Under the pieces are notes generated by a model, which had not been told where the DNA came from, did no database searches, and was given only the letters and a program-made list of their open reading frames with translations. The position numbers and the translations under genes are program-made. Below are positions 16,210-25,500 of a stretch of DNA of 64,000 bases, piece after piece. This stretch comes from CALMEH01 sp964548225 (lineage in GTDB: Bacteria > Acidobacteriota > Blastocatellia > Pyrinomonadales > Pyrinomonadaceae), in NCBI GenBank assembly GCA_964548225.1, contig CAZJQP010000001.1, positions 62,001 to 126,000 on the forward strand, read 5' to 3'. The first letter of the stretch is position 1; each line of letters starts with the position of its first letter.

Positions 16210-18312
16210 TTATTTAACCGCCGTTGTCTGTTTTTCACGCGGGTCAAACGGCGTTGCCTGATATTTTCTCACGGCATCTTGAGCGTTGTCGTAATTATCG
16301 CCGAGCGCGGCGGCTTTTTCGTAAGCGTCCATTGCGCGAGTTCGGTCGCCTTTCGCGTCGTAGGCGTTGCCCATTTTGATTAACGCCCAAACGTGCAGCC
16401 ACGCCGGACGCGCTAAACCTTGATTGCCGAGGTCGCGCACAGCTTTGAGATTATCAATTGCAAGGTCAAAATTTCGCTGTTCGAGGAAAAGCAACCCTAA
16501 ATGATAATAAATCCAGGCATTTGAGCGGTCTAATTTCAGAGCCGCTTCAAATTGCTGTTGCGCTTCGACGTAATTTCCTTCTTTGAACTGTTCAATTCCA
16601 CGTCGTGCAATCGAAGAAATGCGTAAATCATCGGAAATTCTCAAAATTTTGTAATCGGGATCAATAATTACAGCAATCGGTTTGCCGTCTGATTCTATGT
16701 TGAAATCCGCGCTCGTGTCGTCAATTTGAATCGTTTGGACTTTCAAATTTCCTTCACCTTCGGCGCGAAGCAGAACATCTACGGGCAAATTCAAATTGTC
16801 GTAATTTTGCTTGACCGTCCCACGAACGATAAATTTTCCGCTTCGTGTGCGGATAATTTGATAATCAACCGCAAATTCGGGAACGCCGGTCGAATCAACC
16901 CAACGCGCAAAGAAATAGCGCATATTTTTTCCGGCGATTTGCGAAGTTAATTGTTCGAAATCATAAATAGAAGCGTTTTTGCCGCGATAGTCAGTCAAAA
17001 ATTTTTGCATCAGACGGCTGAATTTTTCAACGCCGAGTGTGTCGCGCAAGAGTTTGAAAACCAACGCACCTTTGGAAAACATTATGTATTGATACGCGGT
17101 TGATTGGTCATCCAAAACTGCCGGAGTTCGGGAAAGTGAAGCAGTTTGCTCAAATGTCAGGGCTTTTTCGAGGAGTTCGCGGCGAATGTTGTCCAATTTC
17201 GCGCCCGTCGCCGTGCTTTCACGCAAAGAAAACGCGCTGAATTCCGACAAACCTTGCGAAAGCCACGCATCGTCAAACGATTTCAAACCGACGGTCAAAC
17301 CCCACCATTGATATGCGGCTTCGCGCTGAAGACGTTCTTCCGTAATGGCTCGCGGCTGTTCAAAAAGTCGGGTTGCCATAAAAATCATTCCTTGTGTGGA
17401 ATAAAAATCAAGGCTTTCATCATCAATCTGTGCGACGATAATTTTTCTTCCGGTATTTGAATCTCCGAATTTTTTCGTATAAAAATCAAGCGCAGTTCCC
17501 AAAGTTTCGCCGTAAGACGCAACTATTTTATTATCAACGGCTTTCGTGTAAAATTCCATCGAATAACCGCCTAAATTAAGCGAATTTTTTGTATATTTTC
17601 CGTAAGTAAAATTACCGACAAGTCCGGGTTTTGTCTGCAAGAAACGATATTTTCCCCCAACAGCAGAAACAGGCGAATCGCTCGTGCCGACAATTTGAAA
17701 ACTTGACGGAATCGAAACATTTATGTCGGAAGTAGCAAGGTCAGCCGCGTAATTGTGAAACGGGAACCAACGTGCCGCATACATCAAATAACCGTCGTTT
17801 GCTCCAATATATGCAAGGCGTTTCGTCAAGAGCGGTCCGCCCTGCGGATTAACTAAAACCCCCGAATATTTGAAACGCAAAGTTACCGGTGTTCCTTTCG
17901 TAATCATTTCGCCCAAATCAACTTTGACACTCGGACCCAAATCAGAAACGCCGACTTGGTCTTGAATAAACGTAACTTGATTTTGCGCGTTTATCGGAGT
18001 TTTTGTCGGCGTAGTTTTGCCTTTTGTCGTCGTCGTTGTTGAAACAGTTGAAGTTAAGTTACTTTGGCGTGTAATTGATTCGATCTTGAGCGAACCGTTC
18101 ATCTCAAACGAAACCGTGCGCGTATCTTCCATCGGCGTAAAATCAACATCAACAGTCGCGTCCAATTTATTATTGTCCGGCGAAATCTGAACATCCATTC
18201 GATAATTCGTTACGTCAAAAGGCGCACGCTGAATCTGTTGTGCAAAAGCCGCATAAGCCAAAACGCAAATCAAACCGAATGCGCTAAATATATTTTTCTC
18301 TAAACTTTTCAT
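16210..18312 (-). CDS. Secreted M1-aminopeptidase-fold protein lacking zinc ligands, with C-terminal TPRs
   Basis: A 700-aa protein with signal peptide (residues 1-23, MKSLEKN then hydrophobic, ending AYAAFAQ). Residues 30-500 follow the M1 (gluzincin) architecture: beta-sandwich N-domain, then ERLQREAAYQWWG near residue 329 and AWLSQGLSEFSAF about 22 residues later. In active M1 enzymes these read HExxHxWWG and NEGxAxY. Here both histidines (R and Y) and the glutamate (Q) are replaced, so zinc binding and peptidase activity should be lost. The last 120 residues are TPR-like (AWIYYHLGLLFLEQRNFDLAI). The start at 18312 is chosen for the signal peptide; a longer frame extends to 18387. Probably a binding or scaffold protein. 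Confidence 0.88.
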   Translation of the reverse strand: MKSLEKNIFSAFGLICVLAYAAFAQQIQRAPFDVTNYRMDVQISPDNNKLDATVDVDFTPMEDTRTVSFEMNGSLKIESITRQSNLTSTVSTTTTTKGKTTPTKTPINAQNQVTFIQDQVGVSDLGPSVKVDLGEMITKGTPVTLRFKYSGVLVNPQGGPLLTKRLAYIGANDGYLMYAARWFPFHNYAADLATSDINVSIPSSFQIVGTSDSPVSAVGGKYRFLQTKPGLVGNFTYGKYTKNSLNLGGYSMEFYTKAVDNKIVASYGETLGTALDFYTKKFGDSNTGRKIIVAQIDDESLDFYSTQGMIFMATRLFEQPRAITEERLQREAAYQWWGLTVGLKSFDDAWLSQGLSEFSAFSLRESTATGAKLDNIRRELLEKALTFEQTASLSRTPAVLDDQSTAYQYIMFSKGALVFKLLRDTLGVEKFSRLMQKFLTDYRGKNASIYDFEQLTSQIAGKNMRYFFARWVDSTGVPEFAVDYQIIRTRSGKFIVRGTVKQNYDNLNLPVDVLLRAEGEGNLKVQTIQIDDTSADFNIESDGKPIAVIIDPDYKILRISDDLRISSIARRGIEQFKEGNYVEAQQQFEAALKLDRSNAWIYYHLGLLFLEQRNFDLAIDNLKAVRDLGNQGLARPAWLHVWALIKMGNAYDAKGDRTRAMDAYEKAAALGDNYDNAQDAVRKYQATPFDPREKQTTAVK

Positions 18313-18387
18313 TTTAACTTTTCGGAAAATGCTTAAATTTACTTTTATAGATGTTTGAAAAACGCGATTCGTTTGCTTGCGGTTCAA

Positions 18388-18431
18388 GATTTAAGATTTA
18401 AGATTCTGTTTTCAATCTTAAATCTTAAATC
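18388..18431. repeat. Intercistronic palindrome of ATTTAAG words
   Basis: An 18-bp arm (GATTTAAGATTTAAGATT at 18388-18405) pairs perfectly with 18414-18431 around an 8-base loop. Each arm consists of tandem GATTTAA words. It overlaps the stop codon of the PHP gene and precedes the M1-like gene on the same strand. Confidence 0.85.
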
Positions 18432-19623
18432 AATGAACATAAATCGGATTTGACATAATCCACGGCGATTCGCTCAAATCATCGAGATAAACTTCCGTCC
18501 GATACGCGCCTTTTTCTTTTGCTTCAAAAACTGTTTCGTTTTTGCCGGCATCTTCAAAAACTTTTTCACCGTTTTTGAAAATCACGAAACGCGCAATTTG
18601 CGGCGCAGATATTTTTAATTTCACACCATCTGCCAAATTAATTTCATCGCCTTGAATTTTTGTTTCTGCGCCGTTTTCGGCTGAAAAAGAAAATCCGCTC
18701 GTGTCGGAAAAAACATCGAAACCGACAAAAAGATTTCCGCGTTTTATTGCTTCAATTATCGTTTGCTGATTTAATTGTTTGTCTTTCGCAATCAAAATAT
18801 GCGCTCGAACGAGTCCGAAAATCGTTTCGTAGCGGTCAATTTTCAAGTTTATCAATTTATTGCCCACATCGTCACCGAAAAGATGAAAACCGATGTTTGA
18901 ATGTGCATCAGTTCCGGCAAAAAGCGTGATTTTTCTTTGCGCGGCGATTTCATCGAATTTCTTTAGATTTTCGTCAGGACGTTTGAAAAATCGCGCAAGC
19001 GTCAATTCGGGATACGACGGAAATGACCAAATCAAATCGAAAACTGCGTAATAAGGAATATTTTTTTTCGCATTTGTGTGAAGTGAAAAAACTTCGATTC
19101 CGTCAAAATTCGCGTTCCAAGTTTTGAGTTTTTCGGGATAAGTTACAAGCGCGATTTTACCTTGTGCTTGGTTTTTTTCCAAAAATTTTGCAGTTTCGAG
19201 TTTTGCATCTTGGAATGCTTCCGCGCTTCCCGAAACCAATAAAAATCTGTCGCCGCTAAAGGTATCAACTTCGTGTCCGCCGACAAAAATCGTATTTTTA
19301 TAAATTCCGTTCAAAGTTTTGGCAGAAGAATCGAAATTTTCCGCCGTGTGTTCGGTCATCACCACAAAATCCAAATTATTTTTGCTCGCGCCGTCAATCA
19401 ATTCGTCAAAAGTTGCCGTGCTGTGTCCGCCAAGGTTTGTATGTGCGTGAATGATGCCTTTATATTCGTTGAAATTCAGATTGGAAAAATTTGCTCTATT
19501 TGCCGCAAGCGAATTTATTTTATCGGCGCGATTTGAAATTTGAAAACGCCGATAGATAAACGGAATTTGCAAAATCAGCAAAATTCCGAGCAAAATCAGC
19601 AGAATTTTTTTCCAAAGTTTCAT
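18430..19623 (-). CDS. Membrane-anchored PHP-domain metal-dependent phosphoesterase
   Basis: A 397-aa protein with an N-terminal membrane anchor (KKILLILLGILLILQIPFIYR) and an extracytoplasmic PHP domain. Metal-binding motifs are visible: GIIHAHTNLGGHS (about residue 57), VMTEHTAEN, FVGGHEVDTF and GTDAHSNIGFH. PHP enzymes hydrolyse phosphoesters with a trinuclear metal site; DNA polymerase and histidinol phosphatase forms are cytoplasmic, so this exported one probably acts on an extracellular phosphoester, substrate unknown. The C-terminal 80 residues form a beta domain. The ATG at 19623 is chosen over a TTG six bases upstream. It is followed by a hairpin and the M1-like gene. Confidence 0.9.
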   Translation of the reverse strand: MKLWKKILLILLGILLILQIPFIYRRFQISNRADKINSLAANRANFSNLNFNEYKGIIHAHTNLGGHSTATFDELIDGASKNNLDFVVMTEHTAENFDSSAKTLNGIYKNTIFVGGHEVDTFSGDRFLLVSGSAEAFQDAKLETAKFLEKNQAQGKIALVTYPEKLKTWNANFDGIEVFSLHTNAKKNIPYYAVFDLIWSFPSYPELTLARFFKRPDENLKKFDEIAAQRKITLFAGTDAHSNIGFHLFGDDVGNKLINLKIDRYETIFGLVRAHILIAKDKQLNQQTIIEAIKRGNLFVGFDVFSDTSGFSFSAENGAETKIQGDEINLADGVKLKISAPQIARFVIFKNGEKVFEDAGKNETVFEAKEKGAYRTEVYLDDLSESPWIMSNPIYVH

Positions 19624-19630
19624 AATCAAA

Positions 19631-19773
19631 AGTTCTGAGTTCCAACTTTAGTTGGCTAAACCGCCAGCGAAGCGAAGCGGTTTCGTCGTTGGTTAAGATT
19701 GAAGTTTATTCAGCGTAAGCAAACCCAATCGCTTCGCTCGCGTTTGCGCCAACTGAAGTTGGAACTCAAAACT
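19631..19773. repeat. REP-like inverted-repeat element, copy 2
   Basis: Left end GTTCTGAGTT then mini-hairpin CCAAC-TTTA-GTTGG; right end CCAAC-TGAA-GTTGG then AACTCAAAACT. The interior holds AAACCGCCAGCGAAGCGAAGCGGTTT, itself a hairpin, and CGCTTCGCTCGCGTTTGCG. Same design as 3241-3382 but with different, internally compensated stem bases. It lies between the Dabb and PHP genes and reaches the Dabb stop codon. Confidence 0.85.
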
Positions 19774-20063
19774 TAATCCAAAAAATCAACCGAAACGACC
19801 TTTTCCGCAATTTTTTTGCCCATCGCCGCAACTTTCTGATGTTCGGGATGAATCGTATAAGCCTCAAGCGCAGTTTCGTCTGCGAAAGTTGAGGTCAAAC
19901 CCGTGTCAAAAGAGCGTTCAAGATGCAAAATGTCTTTCCCGACGTTAAAACTTAAAATATTCGGAATCAAACTCGGCAAATTTTTCAATTTCGCCAAATG
20001 TTCTTCACGCATTTCTTCCGTCGTTTCCGCTTTATATTTCCAACAAACAATATGTGTCAGCAT
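19773..20063 (-). CDS. Dabb-domain (stress-responsive alpha/beta barrel) protein
   Basis: A 96-aa ferredoxin-like alpha/beta-barrel protein starting MLTHIVCWKYK, with the family features H-I-V near the N-terminus, LPSLIPNILSFNVGKD, FDTGLTSTFADETALEAY and HPEHQKVA. Dabb proteins are dimeric and mostly of unknown function in bacteria; some are linked to stress or small aromatic ligands. The ATG at 20063 fits the family start; a longer frame to 20093 would add an atypical hydrophobic leader. It lies 103 bp downstream of the SRPBCC gene on the same strand. Confidence 0.88.
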   Translation of the reverse strand: MLTHIVCWKYKAETTEEMREEHLAKLKNLPSLIPNILSFNVGKDILHLERSFDTGLTSTFADETALEAYTIHPEHQKVAAMGKKIAEKVVSVDFLD

Positions 20064-20166
20064 AATTTTTATAAGGCAAAAGTAAAAAGGCAAAATTATT
20101 ATCTAATTTTCGGAGAACGAAAAGTTAAATTTACCCAAGCCGGCAATTATTTTCTTAACTTTGGTC

Positions 20167-20616
20167 TTAACCTTCCTCGCACCATTTTCGCGTAACTTCG
20201 TGGCGATAAGCAAACATCTGTTCGATTTTCGGCAAAATTACGATTGAGGCAGAAATTTTCCCCAAAAACCAGAGTGGCGGTTCAAATTCGATTTCATCAC
20301 GCAAAATTGCGCCATCCGTGTGCGGCAAAACAATATGTTGATGCCGCCAACTCGCAAAAGGTCCCGAAATTTGCACGTCTTCAAACATCTTTGGCGGTTC
20401 ATATTTCGTATGCTCGGCAACCCAACGCGACGGAAAAAGTCCGAAAATCTTTTGCTCGATAATCGCCCGCGAACCGATTACGGAAATATCCGCTTTTTGA
20501 ATGATTTTTGCGTTTTCCCAAGGCGGCACAAGCCGCTCAAACGCATCTTCGAGTTCGTGAAAGGCAAAAACCCTTTTGGGCGCAGACTTGATAATTGATT
20601 CTTTGATAAATTGCAT
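20167..20616 (-). CDS. SRPBCC-family ligand-binding protein
   Basis: A 149-aa START/Bet v1-like protein beginning MQFIKESIIK. Family marks are APKRVFAFHELEDAFERLVPPWE, RWVAEHTKYEPPKMFEDVQISGPFASWRHQH and FAYRHEVTRKWCE, as in the widespread group annotated as cyclase/dehydrase or cell-division-inhibitor-like. It binds a hydrophobic ligand in a deep pocket; no catalytic role can be assigned. It starts 16 bp after the drmB stop on the same strand and may be transcribed with the defence genes, but the family is common elsewhere, so a defence role is not implied. Confidence 0.88.
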   Translation of the reverse strand: MQFIKESIIKSAPKRVFAFHELEDAFERLVPPWENAKIIQKADISVIGSRAIIEQKIFGLFPSRWVAEHTKYEPPKMFEDVQISGPFASWRHQHIVLPHTDGAILRDEIEFEPPLWFLGKISASIVILPKIEQMFAYRHEVTRKWCEEG

Positions 20617-20632
20617 AATTAATTTTGGCAAA

Positions 20633-22537
20633 TCAAATGCTTTGAGCAAAATCGAAAAAGCCTTGAAGCAATGAGTTTTCAACCGTATTGATTAAAACTC
20701 GGCGGTCAAGGAACCGATTGAATAATTCGCAAGAAGTTTCGGGAATTAAAGCGCAACTATGACAAGCGGCAAGATTACACGAATCAGGACCTTGCCCGTG
20801 TTTTCCCATTTCACTGCAAACCGGATCGGATGAACACCAACGAGCGTGGTCGAGAGAGTTGAACAAAACCGATTCGAGTTTGCCGGGTTGTCCCATTCGC
20901 ACGAGTCCGCCGAGCGTTCCGTCCGAATCTCCGTCCGCCGTGTAAATCAAAATTCCCGCCATCGGCGCATCTGTTTTCGTTGAAACGTAAATTCTCTCGC
21001 GCAAAGATGCCGAACTGTAACCGCATTCAAAAGTCAGACGATTTATAAAAAGATGCGCCAAAGTATGAAGAACAACAAAACGCGCCGATAAACTGTTTGA
21101 TTTCCAGCCGCGTTCTTTTTGGAGTTTCCAATGGGCTTCGGTCAAAGGTCGCAGGTGAATGCTTAATTGTTCGGAAAAATTTTCTTCCCAAAGACGCAGA
21201 ATTTTTTCGTTTAATTCAAAAAACAAACCTTCGCCATAGACGATTGTTGCCGGAAGCCAATCTTCGTTTTCGGACAAATTTTCACAGCGCAATAATGCTT
21301 TTCGTTCAGGAAGTTTTTGCGAATTTTCAGGATAAACTCTGGTAAATCCGGCAAAAGCACGGGTTTCGCGTAATTTATGAACGAGCATTACGCGCGAGAA
21401 CATTTTTTTCAATGAAGATTCATACAAATCCATCGCAACGCTTTGTGTTATCAGCAGATTTTCGTTTTGTTCGCTTCGCAAAACTTCGTATTCAACACGC
21501 CGAAAAGCTATTTCACTATCTTCATTGAGGATGGCGTCCGTCTTTTCACCTTCCGGTTCAGAGATAATTTTTAAGGCTTCTTTAATCTGTTCATCCGTGT
21601 AATCAGAAAGCGGCAAACGAAAATCATCGCGCACATCTTCGATTGAAAAATTCGCCAACCGTGCGCGATTCCTTTCAATTCTTTTGGCAACTTCGGGACG
21701 GCGCAAAAATTCGAGCAATTCGGGCGGACAATTTGCGCTTTTTTGCGGAATGTAAATCGCTGAATAAACCTGTGAAAACCAAACATTCGTCGCGCCGCGA
21801 AGACTTACCCGTAAATGCTGCAAACAAAATTCACCTTCCGAATCGCCGAGCCATGGACGTTTACCGCGGCACAAATAAACGCCTTCTTTCGATAAATTTT
21901 TGCTCAAAGAAGTTTCGCCGTTTGATTCGGCATACATAATTCCGCCCAAAAATCTTTCCTTCAAACATTTCAAACAACGGATTTTTTGTGTCGCAAGTGC
22001 CGCACCGCCCGAGGAAAGATATTTTAATTTTCCGCTACATTCCGGCTCAAAGGAGCGGTGAACAAATTCGTTCCAAGGCACGTCTTGAAGATGTCCGTCT
22101 TCGCACATTGCCACAAACGGCATTTGCGACATTATGACTCTTTTGCCGTCATTTTCTTTACAATCATCGCAAAATTCAAAACTTTCACGGCTCAAAGTGG
22201 AAAATTTCATCAAATCGCAACGCGGACAGACGTGCCATTGCGGAAATCGCAGAAACGGAATGCCCAAATCGGTATTCGGAATCGAAAGATTTTTTTTCGG
22301 CTCGCGGTAGTCGGGCGGCAGACGAAAATGATTAACTTGTAAAACTTTTTCGAGTCGGTATTCTTCAATTTTAAATTCATTTTCGTCAATCCCTTTTTCG
22401 CTTTCGTTTTCGCGTTTATACCAATGGTCAAGTCCGGCACAGATGACCGAAGTGCCGCCTTTGACGACCGTCATTGCGCCGACACCAAACGGGGCAATCA
22501 GTTGCGAACGGCGAATCGGATATTTGGCACGGCTCAT
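20633..22537 (-). CDS. drmB: DrmB-like protein with DUF1998 domain (DISARM core)
   Basis: A 634-aa protein. A zinc-finger-like cluster (C104, C107, C123, C126 in HVCPRC and FCDDC) and further pairs (CLKC near 190) lie in the N-terminal half. The C-terminal third is a DUF1998 domain: ASLRERIYVST, AGILIYTADGDSDGTLGGL, then WCSSDPVC, CNLAACHSC and PETSCE, giving cysteines 568, 574, 587, 592, 595 and 603. The start MSRAKYPIRRSQLIAPFGVG is that of DrmB. In DISARM, DrmA and DrmB form the core complex that recognises and blocks incoming phage DNA. Its ATG overlaps the drmA stop by four bases (ATGA), so translation is coupled. Confidence 0.9.
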   Translation of the reverse strand: MSRAKYPIRRSQLIAPFGVGAMTVVKGGTSVICAGLDHWYKRENESEKGIDENEFKIEEYRLEKVLQVNHFRLPPDYREPKKNLSIPNTDLGIPFLRFPQWHVCPRCDLMKFSTLSRESFEFCDDCKENDGKRVIMSQMPFVAMCEDGHLQDVPWNEFVHRSFEPECSGKLKYLSSGGAALATQKIRCLKCLKERFLGGIMYAESNGETSLSKNLSKEGVYLCRGKRPWLGDSEGEFCLQHLRVSLRGATNVWFSQVYSAIYIPQKSANCPPELLEFLRRPEVAKRIERNRARLANFSIEDVRDDFRLPLSDYTDEQIKEALKIISEPEGEKTDAILNEDSEIAFRRVEYEVLRSEQNENLLITQSVAMDLYESSLKKMFSRVMLVHKLRETRAFAGFTRVYPENSQKLPERKALLRCENLSENEDWLPATIVYGEGLFFELNEKILRLWEENFSEQLSIHLRPLTEAHWKLQKERGWKSNSLSARFVVLHTLAHLFINRLTFECGYSSASLRERIYVSTKTDAPMAGILIYTADGDSDGTLGGLVRMGQPGKLESVLFNSLDHARWCSSDPVCSEMGKHGQGPDSCNLAACHSCALIPETSCELFNRFLDRRVLINTVENSLLQGFFDFAQSI

Positions 22538-25500
22538 AAATTAAAATCTCCTGTTTCGTCATCAATTCGATTGTAAAGCTGAGTGATTTTGATTTCGGCT
22601 TGTGCGTCCACGTTTCGCATCGAAGTCGGCGTTGCCCACGAAACTATTTCATCTTCGGGACTTACCCAATTTCCGGCGGTGCGGAGCAAAGCGTCGGCGG
22701 TGTCATTATCCATCACGCTTCCCCATTTTGTTCGCTGCCATTTCTGCCACTCTTTAGCGCGGCGATTGAACAATTTTTCAAAAGTTTTCATTTCATCGGC
22801 ATCAACCGTTTCGACTCGCGGAAGAAGCCTTTCGCGTAAAATTTTGAGTAAATCAGAGGGAAACGGAAAAGGCTGTTTGGCTTGGTCGGATGAACCTGCC
22901 TGACGCACAAAAGCAGTCATTATGGCGTGCAAAGCACGTTCCAGAGCGGGCGCGGAAAACGGCGTAACGCTTGTTGGTTCAACTTGCGCGTAAAGTCTTT
23001 CGTGATAAGAACGAAAATGCTCAAAATGCGAACGGTCGCGCGGTTTTGTTGGACTGTAAAGCGTGGCAACGAGTCCGGGACGTTCCCACCAACGCCTGCC
23101 GACTCTGCCCGTAACCTGAATATATTGCGAGGTCGTTTTCGGCGGACCGATAACCGCTATCAGCGATAAACGGTCAATGTCAACGCCGACTTCGATGATG
23201 TTGCTTGCCAGACAAACATCAACCGGCTTTTTCTCCGCATCGGTCGTTTTGACTTCAAGTTTAGTAATTGCGGCGGGAACTTCGTCGCTTCGCAAGCGTC
23301 CGGTTAATTCGAGAAGCTGATAAATTTGGCGAATTTTTTCCTGCCGTGTGCGGTTTTTGTAAGTCATAAAATACGCCGGAATGTTTGCTTGAAAAAGCGA
23401 AATCGTATTGCCGAGCATTCGCAAATTATTGAAAAAAACGAGAAGTGTCCACCAAGGATCGCGTTCTTCCGCGGAAAATTCGTAAGACGCTTGTAAAAGC
23501 GCGGTATAAAGACGAACTTCGGCATTAGTTGATGCGCCAAGTCCGGGGGCGTTGATGCCAATGAATTTTCTGCCGGGCAATAATTTACCGTTTTCGTAAC
23601 GGGCGTAACGCGAGAAAAACGAATCGCTTACATCGAGTCCTGGCGGCGGGAAAAGTTGCGTTTTTGTGCGGGCGTAAAGTGCTTTGATTTGTTCGGCATA
23701 ACTGCGTGTTGTCGCCGTTGAACTAATAATTTTCGGACGAATGATTTGATTTTCGCGTCTGTCCGTGCAAAGTTCTTCGATGACTGATTCATATAAACCG
23801 ACAACCGAGCCGAGCGGACCCGAAATCAGATGTAGTTCATCTTGGATTATTAAACCCGGCGGTGATGTGATTCGATTGCCTTCTTTATCAAAACCAAAAA
23901 GAGCGCGTGCGTCCGGTTTCCAAGCAAGCATCGCAAATTTATCAACCGTGCCGATGACCAAAGACGGACGTTTTTCGTAAATGTCTTCATCAATAACATA
24001 AACGGGCAAGCCGTTTTTGAACTCACAATTTTGTTTGTCGGAACATTTGAAAACCACACTGCCGCCGCTTTCTTCGTAACCGATTACTTTCGGCGCGTTT
24101 CGAATGCGGCTTTTTGTTTCCAATAATCCCATTTGCGCCGCGCACCAAGGACAACGGCTTAAGATAAACATATTTTCGGTAGCCGTCGAGCCGCGTTGTA
24201 ATCCGCGCAAAACTTCTTTGCCTTGCTGACGAGTTCCGGGCGTAACTTGATTGCCCAGCCAAAGCGCGATTGAAAATTCGTGCAAACCGAATTTGTCGGG
24301 ATTTTTGCCGCGCAAATGTTCCATCGCGCAAATCAGCGAACACCCACGCTGAAATTGTTGCGCTGTCAAAAGCCGTAAAGTATAACGCATCAAAACGTGC
24401 GTTCCGAAATCTTCGCTGTTTGTCAATCGCCGCATAAATAAACAAAAAGCTGTCAATCCGAGATACGCTTCGGTTTTTCCGCCGCCTGTCGGAAACCAAA
24501 TCAATTCAACCGTTTCGCGGTCTGATGCCGAAGGCTCAATCGCCGAACGCAAAGACATCAGCAAAAACGCAATCTGAAATGCCCGCCATTTTCCAAGTTT
24601 TCCATCGGTTAAATCGTGTTTTTCCGGCACGGCGGAAAATTCTATGCGCTTAGTCAAATCGTTGAAATTAGCACGACGCAAATCGCTTTTACTTCGATAT
24701 TGCTGAATCAAAACCGCGTGATTGGCAAATTGAAACGCAAGCCGCGCCTTCTCGTTGCTTTGCAGTAATTTCAAACCTTCGCGCATTCTTTCCGCACAAG
24801 CCGAACATTCGTTCAAATGTCTTTCGGCGGCAACGCGATATTTTGCTTCAAGTCCTAAAATTTCAGCGTGTTTTTCGTCAATCCAATTTTCGTATTCGTC
24901 AATCAAAGTTACCAAATCGTCAAGTCCGTCTTCGTTTGAAACAAGTCCGGCAAGTTTCGCCATTGAAATTTCCAAATTCAAACCACCAGCACGTTTGATG
25001 TTGGGCGTAATACTCGGCACTTCGCAAATCGGAAAACATTCGGCGGAAACCATTTCGGCACGATTTTTGTTCGCGTTTATTTCATCCCAATCAGCCGCGC
25101 AACCGTGTCCGACAGCAAAGGTCTGGACCTCCCGATAAAGTAATGCGATTGATTCTTCCTCTTCATCAAGCCGCGTATATTCGGCTTGCGGATACGGCAA
25201 AATATGATGTGCCGAATTTTCCGAAACAATTTTTGCAGTAAAATGCGCCTGAAAAAGCGAAGCCTCATCACGACTTAATTTGCCTGTTTCGGTGCGATTG
25301 ATAAAACAAACTGTTAGCAATCGCTGATTTTGTTCTTTACTCGGACGCGCAAAAACTTCGATTTCCAAATTAAGATTGTCGGTATTTTCTTTTTCAACCA
25401 AAACAGGTGCGATTTTTCCGTTTGATAACAAATCGGAAGCCTCAAACTCGGCTTTAATTAAAACCGGTTCGCGCCGCCACCATTTGCGTTCTTTGTCAAT

